Positions 1 through 7,997 of a stretch of 64,000 bases of DNA are shown here, piece by piece. The notes under the pieces are model-generated. The model was not told the DNA's origin, made no database searches, and saw only the letters and a program-made list of their open reading frames with translations. Source of the stretch: HXMU1420-13 sp965229525. Its GTDB lineage: Bacteria > Bacteroidota > Rhodothermia > Balneolales > Balneolaceae. The DNA lies in assembly GCA_965229525.1 (NCBI GenBank), contig OZ245886.1, positions 1,240,001 to 1,304,000 on the forward strand, in the 5' to 3' direction. Both the position numbers and the translations under genes were made by a program. The stretch's first letter is position 1, and each line of letters opens with the position of its first letter.

Positions 1-1770
1 TCCATCGAGGAAAGCAGCAACACCCAATCCTTTTAGTAATCGATCCATTCGTTGCCTTAATTCCACGTTAAATGTTAGAAATGCTTTCCCACCTACCGGA
101 ACAAAATTTACACGATCTTCTTCACCTGGTTTCTCGCCTTCAATAATGATCGCTCGTTTTGGTCCTAAATCATTTCGTCGGTAGGCCCTTACAGAGCTTG
201 TACCTCCGGCATAAAACTCAATATCAGCAGGTAAAGAATCTTGTTTTGCAAAATAAATGGAGCCAGCCTGGACGCGTGTTGCGAGAACCGTTTTGGGAGT
301 TAATTCTGTGTATTTTCGAACATCAAATGCGAGTTTTTGAAATGTGAAATCTGACTCACCAAATATTCCCGAAAATTCAACATACGGTTGAATAATCCAT
401 CCTCGTCTGCCCCTGCTTAAACCGTTTGCATAGTATAAATTGAGTGAGAAACTTGAAATGTTATAGTTAAGAACACTATCCGGAAGTATCTCTGTGATTT
501 CCTGATTCCGCTCATTAGCTATATCATACTCATTATTGATTGCAAATTCGTAAGAAAAAGTACCTGTTAGGTTTCTATTGTATTCATATCCCAGAGAATT
601 AATCACTCCACCAGTAGTAATAGAGTACGCTGGTTCAACACGATTCTCAATAAAGGGATTCACTGTAAAGCTACTTTTTGTATTAAATACATAGGGAAAT
701 AAGAACTCTGTACTCAAATAACTTTCAAAGAAAGAGAGCTTAAGTGTTGTACTAAATTGTGTTCCTTTGCCCCCAAGGTTTCGATAAATCCAGGTGGATT
801 GAGTTCGGAGAAGCTTCCAAACATTGTTAATGGCTAGCGGTCCATCCAAACGATCAAATTCACCTACACCCCCTCGAATTCGAAATGACCTGAGGGGTAA
901 TTCCTTCACACTCATTTGCAAATCAAGTGTTGAATCTTCGGGTTGATCCGGTATAGAGATTAGTGCCAATCGGAATAAATGATGCTTAAACACCTCTCGT
1001 TGAGCCTCCCTAAGTTTTTCTTCGGAATAAAGACCGCCAATTTTTAACCCTGTTTCTCTGAATATAAATCTTTCATCCAGGGTTTCTTCACCCTCAATCT
1101 CGAATGATGATATTCTGGTTCTGGGCCCCGGTACACTTTCAATTTTTACATTGGCAATATTTTGTGTTGAATCTATGGTTACATCCACAGAAACTGTCGA
1201 ATATATATAGCCAATATTTTTAAGAGCTCTGTTTAATAAACCAACGACCTCTGTTTCCTCAATCGCTTGATATCGACGACCCGATCGAAATGGAAGTCTT
1301 CCAATAAGTCGAGAATATTCTCTGCTATTTGAAATGTACTGTTGATTTTCCTGATCTGTATTTAAGGAAATTTCAACCTGATTGATTACAATTGGATCAT
1401 TTTCGGTAACTACAAACACCAGCACTTTTCGATCAATGGAGCCCCCATCTCTCAACTCGTAATTAACTTCTACATGTGGATATCCTCTCCGCTGATAAAA
1501 GCGCTCGATACGGATTACATCTTTTCGAATTTCGAACTCATCAATTGCCATTCCGGCATCGACAGATCCTCCAATTCTTCTCCAAAAAGATGGACGCTGA
1601 TTTGCAATGTATCTCTCAATCACTAAATCTTCGTACCGCTCATTACCCTCAATTTCGACATTCCAGATTCGCCCATTTCCTTCATTTTCCTGTGCCAACG
1701 CCGATTCGGTTGAAAGCAGAACCAAACAGAAAAAAGCAAAATAAAAAGCGGTTTTAGTGGGTTTCTGCAA
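1..1770 (-). CDS. BamA/TamA-family outer membrane assembly protein (3' end cut by window edge)
   Basis: The reverse strand reads open for 590 codons from the window edge back to a TTG at 1770; stops lie just upstream and no in-frame ATG fits. The N-terminus has a signal peptide ending ...ESALAQ. Repeated beta-alpha-alpha-beta POTRA-like segments follow (about residues 30-330, for example the stretch with FYQRRGYPHVEV), then the start of a 16-strand surface-antigen (Omp85) barrel with FRIRGGVGEF and YAGGTSSVRAYRRNDLGP, the latter matching the conserved G-x-R-G/Y barrel region. Family role: insertion or translocation of proteins at the outer membrane. It is divergent from the M14 peptidase gene. 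Bacteroidota carry several Omp85 paralogues, so I do not assign it firmly to BamA rather than TamA. Confidence 0.88.
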   Translation of the reverse strand, partial: MQKPTKTAFYFAFFCLVLLSTESALAQENEGNGRIWNVEIEGNERYEDLVIERYIANQRPSFWRRIGGSVDAGMAIDEFEIRKDVIRIERFYQRRGYPHVEVNYELRDGGSIDRKVLVFVVTENDPIVINQVEISLNTDQENQQYISNSREYSRLIGRLPFRSGRRYQAIEETEVVGLLNRALKNIGYIYSTVSVDVTIDSTQNIANVKIESVPGPRTRISSFEIEGEETLDERFIFRETGLKIGGLYSEEKLREAQREVFKHHLFRLALISIPDQPEDSTLDLQMSVKELPLRSFRIRGGVGEFDRLDGPLAINNVWKLLRTQSTWIYRNLGGKGTQFSTTLKLSFFESYLSTEFLFPYVFNTKSSFTVNPFIENRVEPAYSITTGGVINSLGYEYNRNLTGTFSYEFAINNEYDIANERNQEITEILPDSVLNYNISSFSLNLYYANGLSRGRRGWIIQPYVEFSGIFGESDFTFQKLAFDVRKYTELTPKTVLATRVQAGSIYFAKQDSLPADIEFYAGGTSSVRAYRRNDLGPKRAIIIEGEKPGEEDRVNFVPVGGKAFLTFNVELRQRMDRLLKGLGVAAFLDG

Positions 1771-1892
1771 TGGTAATTTTTGATTGATTATCGATAGAAA
1801 GTATAACCTGTTCTTTTATTATTTAAAAAGCGGTATTTGAGTTTAAAAGCACAAGTTAGGTTCCTATTTTAAAAGAAAAAGGGCAGTCTTAA

Positions 1893-3155
1893 ATGAAACT
1901 AACATCCTTACTTCTTGTTTCGCTTCTTGTTTTATCATGCAAATCGGCTTCTGAATTTACCGGCTTTTCGTATGATCCCCCCGGAGTAACAAATACCACC
2001 GGGAAAAAAATTGTTGATCAGAAAAGAAGAATTATTGGTGCAGGTAATCCTAAAGTTTGGATCAGCAATGAATTTGAAGGGGCACGTGCCATAGATTTCT
2101 ATCAGGTTAGTAATAACACGTTTGAAGTTGTCATCGAACCCGAAAACTATCCCATTAATAATAGCCCCTGGTATGCGTTTTATATCTGGGGAGATGAAGC
2201 ACGTCCCATTCACCTCCAAATAGCATACAAAGAAGGTCGGCACCGCTATTTACCAAAAATTCATCGAAATATGGGTGGACTTACAACTTCTCATATAATT
2301 GAAAATGCCACTTTCGATAGTTCAAACGGAACAGCTTCCTTCAATTTGTTTCTTGAAAAAGACGCACAACGAATTTCTGCGCATCTACTGGAAGGAATTC
2401 GATTTTCTGACTTAATAAATGAAGTCGAGAATTTTAAAATACGCTCTATTCATGTCGATACAGTTGGTTACTCGAATCAGGATCGTCCTATCATTGAACT
2501 CACTGTTGATGATTCTTCATCAATCCAAAACAAGGGTATTTTGGTATTATTAAGCCGGCAACATCCCCCGGAAGTTGCCGGCTACAGAGCTTATCAGGAA
2601 TTTTTTAAAACGCTAATCAGTAATACAGAGCTTGCAACCACTTTTAGAGAACATTTTGTTATAAAGAGTTATCCAATAATAAATCCTGACGGGGTGGTAA
2701 ACGGGCATTGGCGACATAATGGAGCAGGTGTTGATCTAAATCGAGACTGGAAAAATTTTAATCAACCTGAAACAAGAGCAGTTCGAGATGCTCTTCTGAA
2801 CACTGTATCAGAAGATGATTTGACTATGTATTACGGCATCGACTTTCACTCAACCAACGAAAATATTTTTTATCCGATTCTCGATGAAATCGAAACTACA
2901 CCTGATAACATTACTCAGCGGTGGTACACAAAAGTAGATGAGGCAAACCCAACGTTAAATTTTGTTTCCGAGGAGTTTGATACCAGTTCACCTATTTCAA
3001 AAAACTGGTTTTATCATACCTTTGGATCAGACGCCCTTACCTACGAAGTTCACGATGAATTATCCCTTGATGAAATTCGGAAACTTGGTGTAAATTCGGC
3101 AAATTCATTAATGGAAATACTGCTCGAAGAGTGGCAGAAAGCAAACTCAAACTAA
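1893..3155 (+). CDS. M14-family zinc carboxypeptidase, lipoprotein
   Basis: A 420-residue predicted lipoprotein with lipobox Cys16 (LVLSC). An N-terminal beta-rich domain (about 20-185) precedes an M14 peptidase domain. The zinc ligands are recognisable as H224 and E227 in RQHPPE and as H319 in DFHS. NPDG (264-267) and GVDLNRDW supply the substrate-binding Asn/Arg, and the Glu in TYEVHDE near residue 395 is the likely catalytic base. The arrangement (N-domain plus peptidase) resembles cytosolic-carboxypeptidase-like M14 proteins, but the lipoprotein signal places it in the periplasm or at the outer membrane. It probably trims C-terminal residues from peptides; the substrate is unknown. The next gene starts 6 bp downstream, suggesting co-transcription. 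Confidence 0.87.
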   Translation: MKLTSLLLVSLLVLSCKSASEFTGFSYDPPGVTNTTGKKIVDQKRRIIGAGNPKVWISNEFEGARAIDFYQVSNNTFEVVIEPENYPINNSPWYAFYIWGDEARPIHLQIAYKEGRHRYLPKIHRNMGGLTTSHIIENATFDSSNGTASFNLFLEKDAQRISAHLLEGIRFSDLINEVENFKIRSIHVDTVGYSNQDRPIIELTVDDSSSIQNKGILVLLSRQHPPEVAGYRAYQEFFKTLISNTELATTFREHFVIKSYPIINPDGVVNGHWRHNGAGVDLNRDWKNFNQPETRAVRDALLNTVSEDDLTMYYGIDFHSTNENIFYPILDEIETTPDNITQRWYTKVDEANPTLNFVSEEFDTSSPISKNWFYHTFGSDALTYEVHDELSLDEIRKLGVNSANSLMEILLEEWQKANSN

Positions 3156-3161
3156 CCAGAA

Positions 3162-3608
3162 TTGATACTCACAAAAGCCCTGAATAACTGGAAACTTCGC
3201 CTCATTCTTAGTGCTCTTCTTTGCATTATGGGTCTTGGTGCTATGATTAGCATGATTTTAGGTCTTTTTGTTGATTTATCGGTGTATGATAAATCGCTGG
3301 TAGCAATTGCGATTTTTATGGTTGGTATACCCGCTTATTTAATTATTTCTGGTCTTGCAAAAATCGACGAGCATACCATTGCTTCATTTTTAAATCAGCG
3401 TGTAGCCGAATTTAATAACAAAGCCGATATCCTTGCTGAGGATGAAAAGATCTTAACCGATAAGGAACTTGAACTCAGAAAAGAGTTTGTCAGTTTTATA
3501 GACGAACATCCCTTAGAAACTCTGCTTCCTGATCGACCGGTTAAACAAGCCTACATTTTAATGCTTATATCCTTTTTAGTGAGTTTTGGTATTTGGTATG
3601 TTTCTTAA
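3162..3608 (+). CDS. small membrane protein of unknown function
   Basis: A 148-residue protein beginning at a TTG codon six bases after the M14 peptidase stop. Two adjacent hydrophobic helices (about residues 13-33 and 43-64) are followed by a charged, mostly helical segment (about 68-125, rich in Glu/Lys/Asp) and a third helix at the C-terminus (130-147). That gives a hairpin-like membrane protein with a soluble central helical loop. I do not recognise the family. It probably belongs to the same transcript as the preceding lipoprotein peptidase and the following metal exporter (33 bp away). Confidence 0.7.
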   Translation: MILTKALNNWKLRLILSALLCIMGLGAMISMILGLFVDLSVYDKSLVAIAIFMVGIPAYLIISGLAKIDEHTIASFLNQRVAEFNNKADILAEDEKILTDKELELRKEFVSFIDEHPLETLLPDRPVKQAYILMLISFLVSFGIWYVS

Positions 3609-3641
3609 TGCCGCATCTTCCTTTTTTTGATACATTGAGCC

Positions 3642-4568
3642 ATGGCTCATGATCATAAACATCACCACCATCACCACGGTTTAGAAGACACTTCGATTGG
3701 AAAACTGTGGATTTCGATTGTATTAAATCTCATCATAACCATTGCTCAGATTATTGGTGGAATTCTATCAAACAGCCTTGCCCTCTTATCTGATGCAGTA
3801 CATAATCTAAACGACACTGTCTCTCTTGGCATCAGTTTAGTTGCTAGAAAAATCTCCAAAAGAGGGGTAAACCATCGAAAGACATTTGGTTACAAACGCG
3901 CTGAGATAATTGGGGCTTTCATCAACTTAATTACTTTGGTAATTGTTGCTTTGTTTTTGATAAAAGAGGGAATTGAACGGTTTATGGGTCCCCAACCAAT
4001 TGATGGATTCACCATGTTTTGGGTGGCGATAATTGGTCTGGCAGGAAATGTGATTACAGCTGCACTGTTATTCAAGGAATCCAAAGAAAACCTGAATATG
4101 CGTAGTGCCTATATACACATTCTTTCCGATGCACTATCGTCGGTAGGTGTAATTATCGGTGGGTGGTTGATCATGCAATATCAGTGGTACATCATAGATA
4201 CCATACTTACCATCGCAATTGGAGGGTATATTCTCTGGCATTCATATCACATGCTACGAGAAACCATCGACATTTTGATGGAATCAAAACCAGAGCATCT
4301 AAATCTTGAGAAATTGGAACAAAAGATGCTCACCATTGAGGAAGTGTGTGATGTGCACCACCTTCATGTTTGGAGGCTAGATGAGCAACAAGTTTTGTTA
4401 GAATGCCATATTGTTATTGAAAAAGAGGATGTGATGCAAATGGAGTCGATAAAATCAAAATTAAAGAAAATTCTTCATGATGATTTTGAAATAACTCATT
4501 CAACTTTAGAATTCGAATTTGAACCCTGCTCAGCCCATCATCATGTACTGGAGAATCACCATCATTAA
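3642..4568 (+). CDS. CDF-family cation efflux protein (Zn/Co/Cd exporter)
   Basis: A 308-residue cation diffusion facilitator with six membrane helices. The paired metal-site motifs are visible as H54-x3-D58 in helix 2 (SDAVHNLND) and H-x3-D in helix 5 (HILSDALSS), the pattern of Zn(II)/Co(II)/Cd(II) exporters of the CzcD/ZitB group. The extreme N-terminus is a His-rich tract (positions 3-12) and the C-terminus ends in a second His cluster, both typical metal-sensing or buffering tails. The cytoplasmic C-terminal domain (about 210-295) has the expected ferredoxin-like pattern with HHLHVW. It exports divalent metal in exchange for protons across the inner membrane. The copper-handling genes downstream fit a metal homeostasis neighbourhood. 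Confidence 0.92.
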   Translation: MAHDHKHHHHHHGLEDTSIGKLWISIVLNLIITIAQIIGGILSNSLALLSDAVHNLNDTVSLGISLVARKISKRGVNHRKTFGYKRAEIIGAFINLITLVIVALFLIKEGIERFMGPQPIDGFTMFWVAIIGLAGNVITAALLFKESKENLNMRSAYIHILSDALSSVGVIIGGWLIMQYQWYIIDTILTIAIGGYILWHSYHMLRETIDILMESKPEHLNLEKLEQKMLTIEEVCDVHHLHVWRLDEQQVLLECHIVIEKEDVMQMESIKSKLKKILHDDFEITHSTLEFEFEPCSAHHHVLENHHH

Positions 4569-4593
4569 AGCGGTTAGGTTCATTTAGTTTTCC

Positions 4594-4601
4594 TATTTTT
4601 G
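4594..4601 (+). promoter_or_regulatory. candidate -7 element before the SCO gene
   Basis: TATTTTTG matches the Bacteroidota -7 consensus TAnnTTTG, 26 bp before the SCO start. No clear TTG lies at the ideal -33 distance, although TTA occurs 17 bp upstream, so this is weaker than the secG promoter. Confidence 0.4.
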
Positions 4602-4620
4602 AGTCTCTTTAGATTCAAAA
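4597..4620. promoter_or_regulatory. 24-bp imperfect inverted repeat overlapping the SCO promoter
   Basis: Arms TTTTGAGTCT and AGATTCAAAA are separated by CTTT, and all ten positions pair if one G-T pair is counted. The repeat overlaps the candidate -7 element and ends 6 bp before the SCO start codon. It could be a repressor operator or a 5'-UTR hairpin. No regulator is encoded alongside. Confidence 0.4.
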
Positions 4621-4626
4621 TTTATC

Positions 4627-5202
4627 ATGAGAAAACTATTCATCTTACCCCTCCTAATTTTTGCTTTTTTAGCCTGCCAACGAACGGTCATCATCGATGA
4701 TTTAAACGACGCTACTTTTGAGCTATTAACGCAGGATAGTGTTTCAGTAACTTTTCCCGATGATTACAAAGGCAAATATGTAGTAATGGGATTTGTGTAT
4801 ACAAATTGCCCGGATATCTGTCCATTAATCACCCAGAATATGATCAAAATTCAGGAAGAACTCGGCAACCCGGATGATGTTCAGTTTTTAGGTTTCACGT
4901 TCGATCCTGAAAGAGATACACCAAGTACACTCACTAACTATAAGGATGCTTTCAATTTGGATAGGAATTTTGATTTTCTAACCGGTGATACAACGGTAGT
5001 TTCGGCTCTGATGGATAGCTTGCGAGTTCGAACTCAGGTTTCGTTTACCACAACAACTGATGCCGGTGAAGAACTGTACTTCTTGAATCATTCTGATAAA
5101 ATCATGGTGCTTGATAAAAACTCAAGAGTGATCATAGAATATGGTGGAAGCCAGCCAATGGTTCCAACCTTAATCCTAGAAGACTTCCAGAAAATACGAT
5201 GA
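4627..5202 (+). CDS. SCO1/SenC-family copper chaperone lipoprotein
   Basis: A 191-residue thioredoxin-fold protein with lipobox Cys17 (FLACQ). The copper-binding motif is C61-P-D-I-C65, and the third ligand His155 is present in LNHSDKIMVLD, so the metal site looks intact. SCO proteins deliver copper to the CuA site of cytochrome c oxidase or act as thiol reductases in the periplasm. The stop overlaps the start of the PCu(A)C-type gene by 4 bp (ATGA), so the two chaperones are translationally coupled and probably cooperate in cytochrome oxidase metallation. No oxidase subunit gene is in the window. Confidence 0.93.
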   Translation: MRKLFILPLLIFAFLACQRTVIIDDLNDATFELLTQDSVSVTFPDDYKGKYVVMGFVYTNCPDICPLITQNMIKIQEELGNPDDVQFLGFTFDPERDTPSTLTNYKDAFNLDRNFDFLTGDTTVVSALMDSLRVRTQVSFTTTTDAGEELYFLNHSDKIMVLDKNSRVIIEYGGSQPMVPTLILEDFQKIR

Positions 5203-5657
5203 AAAATTTACTCGCATATTCATTCATTCTCCTTTTTATAGGCGCCTGTTCACAGCAAAAACAAATTCCAGAACCAGTACCCACATCCGACTCAATAGAA
5301 ATTTTAAACGGATGGGTTCGTCCGGGAAATGCCGGAATGATGACCGCTGCTTATTTTACCATTAGCAACATGACGAACGAAAATGATTCGCTCTTATCTG
5401 TTGAAACTGAAATTGCTCTGGATACTCAAATCCATGAGACTTATGAAACTGGGGAAGGTACTATGGGGATGAGACCAGTTGGCTTGGTTCCAGCTCCGGC
5501 AAAATCACTAACCGAATTGAAACCTGGGGGAATTCATATTATGATTATTCGCCCTTATGAAAATATTATGGAAGGGGATAGTGTTAACCTTATTCTCTTC
5601 TTTCAGGAATCAGGACTAATGGAAGTTACTTTACCTGTACAATCTTCTTCAAACTAG
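5199..5657 (+). CDS. PCu(A)C-family copper chaperone lipoprotein
   Basis: A 152-residue predicted lipoprotein (lipobox Cys17, FIGACS). The core has the family copper site pattern: H79 (IHETYE), M89/M91, and H113-x-M115 in GGIHIMI, that is H-M...HxM. The fold is an all-beta cupredoxin-like sandwich, about 105 residues. Family members bind Cu(I) in the periplasm and pass it to SCO or directly to oxidase CuA. It overlaps the SCO gene by 4 bp and is followed by a bidirectional hairpin terminator. Confidence 0.9.
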   Translation: MKNLLAYSFILLFIGACSQQKQIPEPVPTSDSIEILNGWVRPGNAGMMTAAYFTISNMTNENDSLLSVETEIALDTQIHETYETGEGTMGMRPVGLVPAPAKSLTELKPGGIHIMIIRPYENIMEGDSVNLILFFQESGLMEVTLPVQSSSN

Positions 5658-5670
5658 TTTAAATAAAAAA

Positions 5671-5687
5671 GGCTCCAAATTGGAGCC
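5671..5687. terminator. bidirectional terminator between PCu(A)C and DUF411 genes
   Basis: Arms GGCTCCAA and TTGGAGCC surround one A. An A-run on the left (5661-5670) gives a U-run for the minus-strand gene, and the right side is T/A-rich. It lies between two convergent genes. Confidence 0.7.
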
Positions 5688-5713
5688 TTAGATAATATTA
5701 AGTAGGTCGACTC

Positions 5714-6202
5714 TTAATGTGAAGCCCACACACTTGTTGTGCCATCACTATGGATAAGAAGCACATCATAATTATCAGCTGGTTTACCTTCTACTTCCAT
5801 ACCTGGTGAGCCTGTTGGCATTCCTGGTACAGTAATACCGATTGCATCTGGTTTCTCGTCAAGAAGTCTGCGTATATCTTCCATCGGAACATGACCCTCT
5901 ACAATATACCCACCTACTTTCGAGGTGTGGCAGCTTGCGAGTTCCTGCGTAATTCCTGCTTCAACCTTTACATCATATAAGCTTTCAGGTACGATTTGTT
6001 CAACCTCGAACTCTGCAGTTTCCATATAGTCAGCCCACTTTGCACAGCAACCACAGGTGGCGTTTTTATACATCACAATTTCAATCTTTTCTTCTGTATC
6101 TGCGATGGTTTCCTGGGTTTCTGCCTGAGCTGGCCAAAATAAATAGGCAGTAAATGCAATTGTAAATATGCCGCCAATGGCTAAAATCTTTCTATTTGTC
6201 AT
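5714..6202 (-). CDS. DUF411 metal-binding protein, membrane anchored or exported
   Basis: A 162-residue protein with an N-terminal hydrophobic segment (about 6-25) and a DUF411 domain. The Cys-rich motif C50-G-C52-C53 (ATCGCCAKW) and C91-H92 (ASCHTSK) are the family's presumed metal ligands, followed by GYIVEGHVP and PGMPTGSPGME, which are strongly conserved in this family. DUF411 proteins commonly sit beside copper-resistance genes. The convergent SCO/PCu(A)C pair supports a role in periplasmic copper handling, but the biochemical activity is not established here. Confidence 0.88.
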   Translation of the reverse strand: MTNRKILAIGGIFTIAFTAYLFWPAQAETQETIADTEEKIEIVMYKNATCGCCAKWADYMETAEFEVEQIVPESLYDVKVEAGITQELASCHTSKVGGYIVEGHVPMEDIRRLLDEKPDAIGITVPGMPTGSPGMEVEGKPADNYDVLLIHSDGTTSVWASH

Positions 6203-6329
6203 AAAATCAGGATTTAAATTTTACTAAAAGTACTAATCTGTAGGATTGAAATCATATCAACCAAATAAAAGATAAAACCATTTACAATTGTTACTTTAAT
6301 TTCCATTCTTGGAAATGATGTTCTATCTA

Positions 6330-7187
6330 ATGAAAAAAGCCTTAATAACTGTTTTTATCTCACTTTTCTTTTCCATTTTTACATATGCATTTCAAGTTGA
6401 TGCATACAACCTACGAGTTGGAGATTCCTATCAAATTGTAATGAATCAGAGCCAAAACATGTCGCAAACGGTTATGGGCTCTGCTACAAATGTTAATACC
6501 CAAAATGAAAGCCTTGAATTGCTCGAGGTTATTGAAATAACATCAAATGGTGATTATACATTGAAACTCACCATTCTTGAGAAAAAAATGGTAGTTAGTT
6601 CTCCCATTTACTCACTTTTTGAGGACTCAGAAAATCCATCGATTGGAACCGGTCTTTTTGCAGCATTAAAAAATACCTCATATACCTTTTTGATGTCCAA
6701 TAAAGGCGGAATCAGACAAGTTTCCGGTCTTCAAGATTTGAAAAGAGAATTGAAGTCGAGATTGTCAGGCAATCGAGAAGCCATTGCTCAAATAGATTTA
6801 TACTTCAATGAAGAGCTAATACGATCAAGCCTGGAACAGCGATTCTCATATTTCTCCACATCGAATAATAGGAATTGGTCTACCGAACAGTCGAATACAA
6901 TGAACGCTATTCCAATGGATATGACTACCAATTTCACCTACAGAAACAATTATACCATTTTAGCTTCTAGTGAAATCACTGTAGAAACAACAGAATCTCT
7001 ATTTGGAACAACTGCCGATTTATCTTTATCTGGCAATCAAAATGATACTTATGTACTTAATGAATTTTCTGGAATGGCTCGCAGGATTGAAAGTTCGATT
7101 AGTATATTGGGAACAGCCTCAACCATGGGAATCAATGTTCCGATGAGTATCAAAACAGAGACTAAAACAACGTTCACTCAACTATAA
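6330..7187 (+). CDS. exported protein, possibly DUF6263-like
   Basis: I place the start at the ATG at 6330, where MKKALITVFISLFFSIF...YAF forms a normal signal peptide; an in-frame ATG at 6309 would add seven poorly fitting residues. The mature protein (about 265 residues) is beta-rich, with alternating Thr/Ser and hydrophobic positions. A pattern of describing a Y-N-L-R-V-G-D-S-Y start then long strands resembles DUF6263 proteins of Bacteroidota; that assignment rests on overall resemblance, not on a diagnostic motif. The function is unknown and the location is probably periplasm or cell surface. The DUF423 gene begins 12 bp downstream. Confidence 0.72.
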   Translation: MKKALITVFISLFFSIFTYAFQVDAYNLRVGDSYQIVMNQSQNMSQTVMGSATNVNTQNESLELLEVIEITSNGDYTLKLTILEKKMVVSSPIYSLFEDSENPSIGTGLFAALKNTSYTFLMSNKGGIRQVSGLQDLKRELKSRLSGNREAIAQIDLYFNEELIRSSLEQRFSYFSTSNNRNWSTEQSNTMNAIPMDMTTNFTYRNNYTILASSEITVETTESLFGTTADLSLSGNQNDTYVLNEFSGMARRIESSISILGTASTMGINVPMSIKTETKTTFTQL

Positions 7188-7199
7188 CTATCATTTAAA

Positions 7200-7577
7200 G
7201 TGAAAACACAAATTAGCATTGCCGGTTTTCTTTTAGCGTTTGCAGTTGCTCTCGGTGCATTCGGAGCTCACGCACTCGAAGGGATTTTATCTGCGGAAAG
7301 AATGCAAACATGGGAAACAGCCGTTTTATATCATACCTGGAATTCACTTGGTGTAATAATCGTAGGCTTGATTTCGAAAGCGTATGAAATCAGACTAAGA
7401 CGTGTTGCAGATCTGTTGCTTCTTGGAATCTTCATTTTTGCAGGGAGTCTTTACACTCTCTGTCTTACAGATATCGGTTGGTTTGGGGCAATAACTCCTG
7501 TTGGCGGACTCTTCATGATCATAGCATGGATTGATTTTGGAATACTTTTAGTTAGAAACTCATCTAATAACACATAG
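7200..7577 (+). CDS. DUF423 small membrane protein
   Basis: A 125-residue protein with a GTG start and four membrane helices. The N-terminal signature LGAFGAHAL, followed by TWETAVLYHTWNSLG (the position usually held by a YH motif), is diagnostic of the DUF423 (YgdD-like) family. Family function is not established. It is 12 bp from the preceding gene and 11 bp from the following DUF427 gene, so the three are probably one transcript ending at the hairpin at 7894. Confidence 0.88.
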   Translation: MKTQISIAGFLLAFAVALGAFGAHALEGILSAERMQTWETAVLYHTWNSLGVIIVGLISKAYEIRLRRVADLLLLGIFIFAGSLYTLCLTDIGWFGAITPVGGLFMIIAWIDFGILLVRNSSNNT

Positions 7578-7588
7578 TATTTACCATT

Positions 7589-7870
7589 ATGAAAGCCATT
7601 TGGAATGGACAAATTATTGCTGAGAGTGACGACACCGTGATCGTCGAAAACAACCACTATTTCCCCATTAATTCTGTAAAGCATGAGTTTTTTCAAGAAT
7701 CATCTCTGCGCACAACTTGCCCGTGGAAAGGGGTAGCCAGCTACTACTCCATAAATGTTGATGGAAAAATAAATGAAAATGCTGCCTGGTTTTATCCGGT
7801 AACATCTGATGCTGCAAAACCTATTGAAGGCATGGTCGCATTTTGGAAAGGGGTTCAGGTCGAACCCTAA
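7589..7870 (+). CDS. DUF427 family protein
   Basis: A compact 93-residue soluble protein corresponding to a single DUF427 domain. It shows the family motifs VIVENNHYFP, TTCPWKGVASYYS and AAWFYP, with the conserved T-C-P-W-K-G and Y-Y-S positions all present. No signal peptide is visible, so it is cytoplasmic. The domain is small and beta-rich and its biochemical role is unknown. It closes a three-gene run (DUF6263-like, DUF423, DUF427). Confidence 0.9.
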   Translation: MKAIWNGQIIAESDDTVIVENNHYFPINSVKHEFFQESSLRTTCPWKGVASYYSINVDGKINENAAWFYPVTSDAAKPIEGMVAFWKGVQVEP

Positions 7871-7871
7871 A

Positions 7872-7950
7872 TTCACATAATCTTCACATTTGTACCCGCT
7901 AATTATCTAATAAAAGCGGGTTTTCTTTCCATCTTCACAAAATCTTCACA
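7872..7950 (+). promoter_or_regulatory. two pairs of TTCACA boxes upstream of hmuR
   Basis: TTCACA occurs at 7872-7877, 7883-7888, 7934-7939 and 7945-7950. Within each pair the spacing is exactly 11 bp start to start, and the flanks CACAWAATCTTCACATTT are almost the same in both pairs. An 11-bp direct repeat is the layout bound by dimers of OmpR/PhoB-class response regulators (Bacillus PhoP boxes are TTAACA-like). The second pair ends 10 bp before a -7-like TTTCTTTG (7960-7967), a position suited to an activator. The regulator is unknown. Confidence 0.5.
7894..7928 (+). terminator. rho-independent terminator after the DUF427 gene
   Basis: Stem ACCCGCT (7894-7900) pairs with AGCGGGT (7915-7921) around a 14-nt A/T-rich loop and is followed by TTTCTTT. 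It separates the DUF427 transcript from hmuR. Confidence 0.7.
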
Positions 7951-7997
7951 TTTCTCTCTTTTCTTTGCAGACATTCTAAAACTATTTCATCACAACA

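Noticed and set aside
1935..2243. Antisense open frame inside the M14 peptidase gene.
   Set aside because: A shadow of the real gene with no start context or family similarity; the same holds for the many other opposite-strand frames in this window.
7872..7953. TTCACA repeats as a CRISPR array or tandem repeat array.
   Set aside because: Only four short boxes in two pairs, no unit of 25-40 bp and no spacer pattern; a binding site explains it better.
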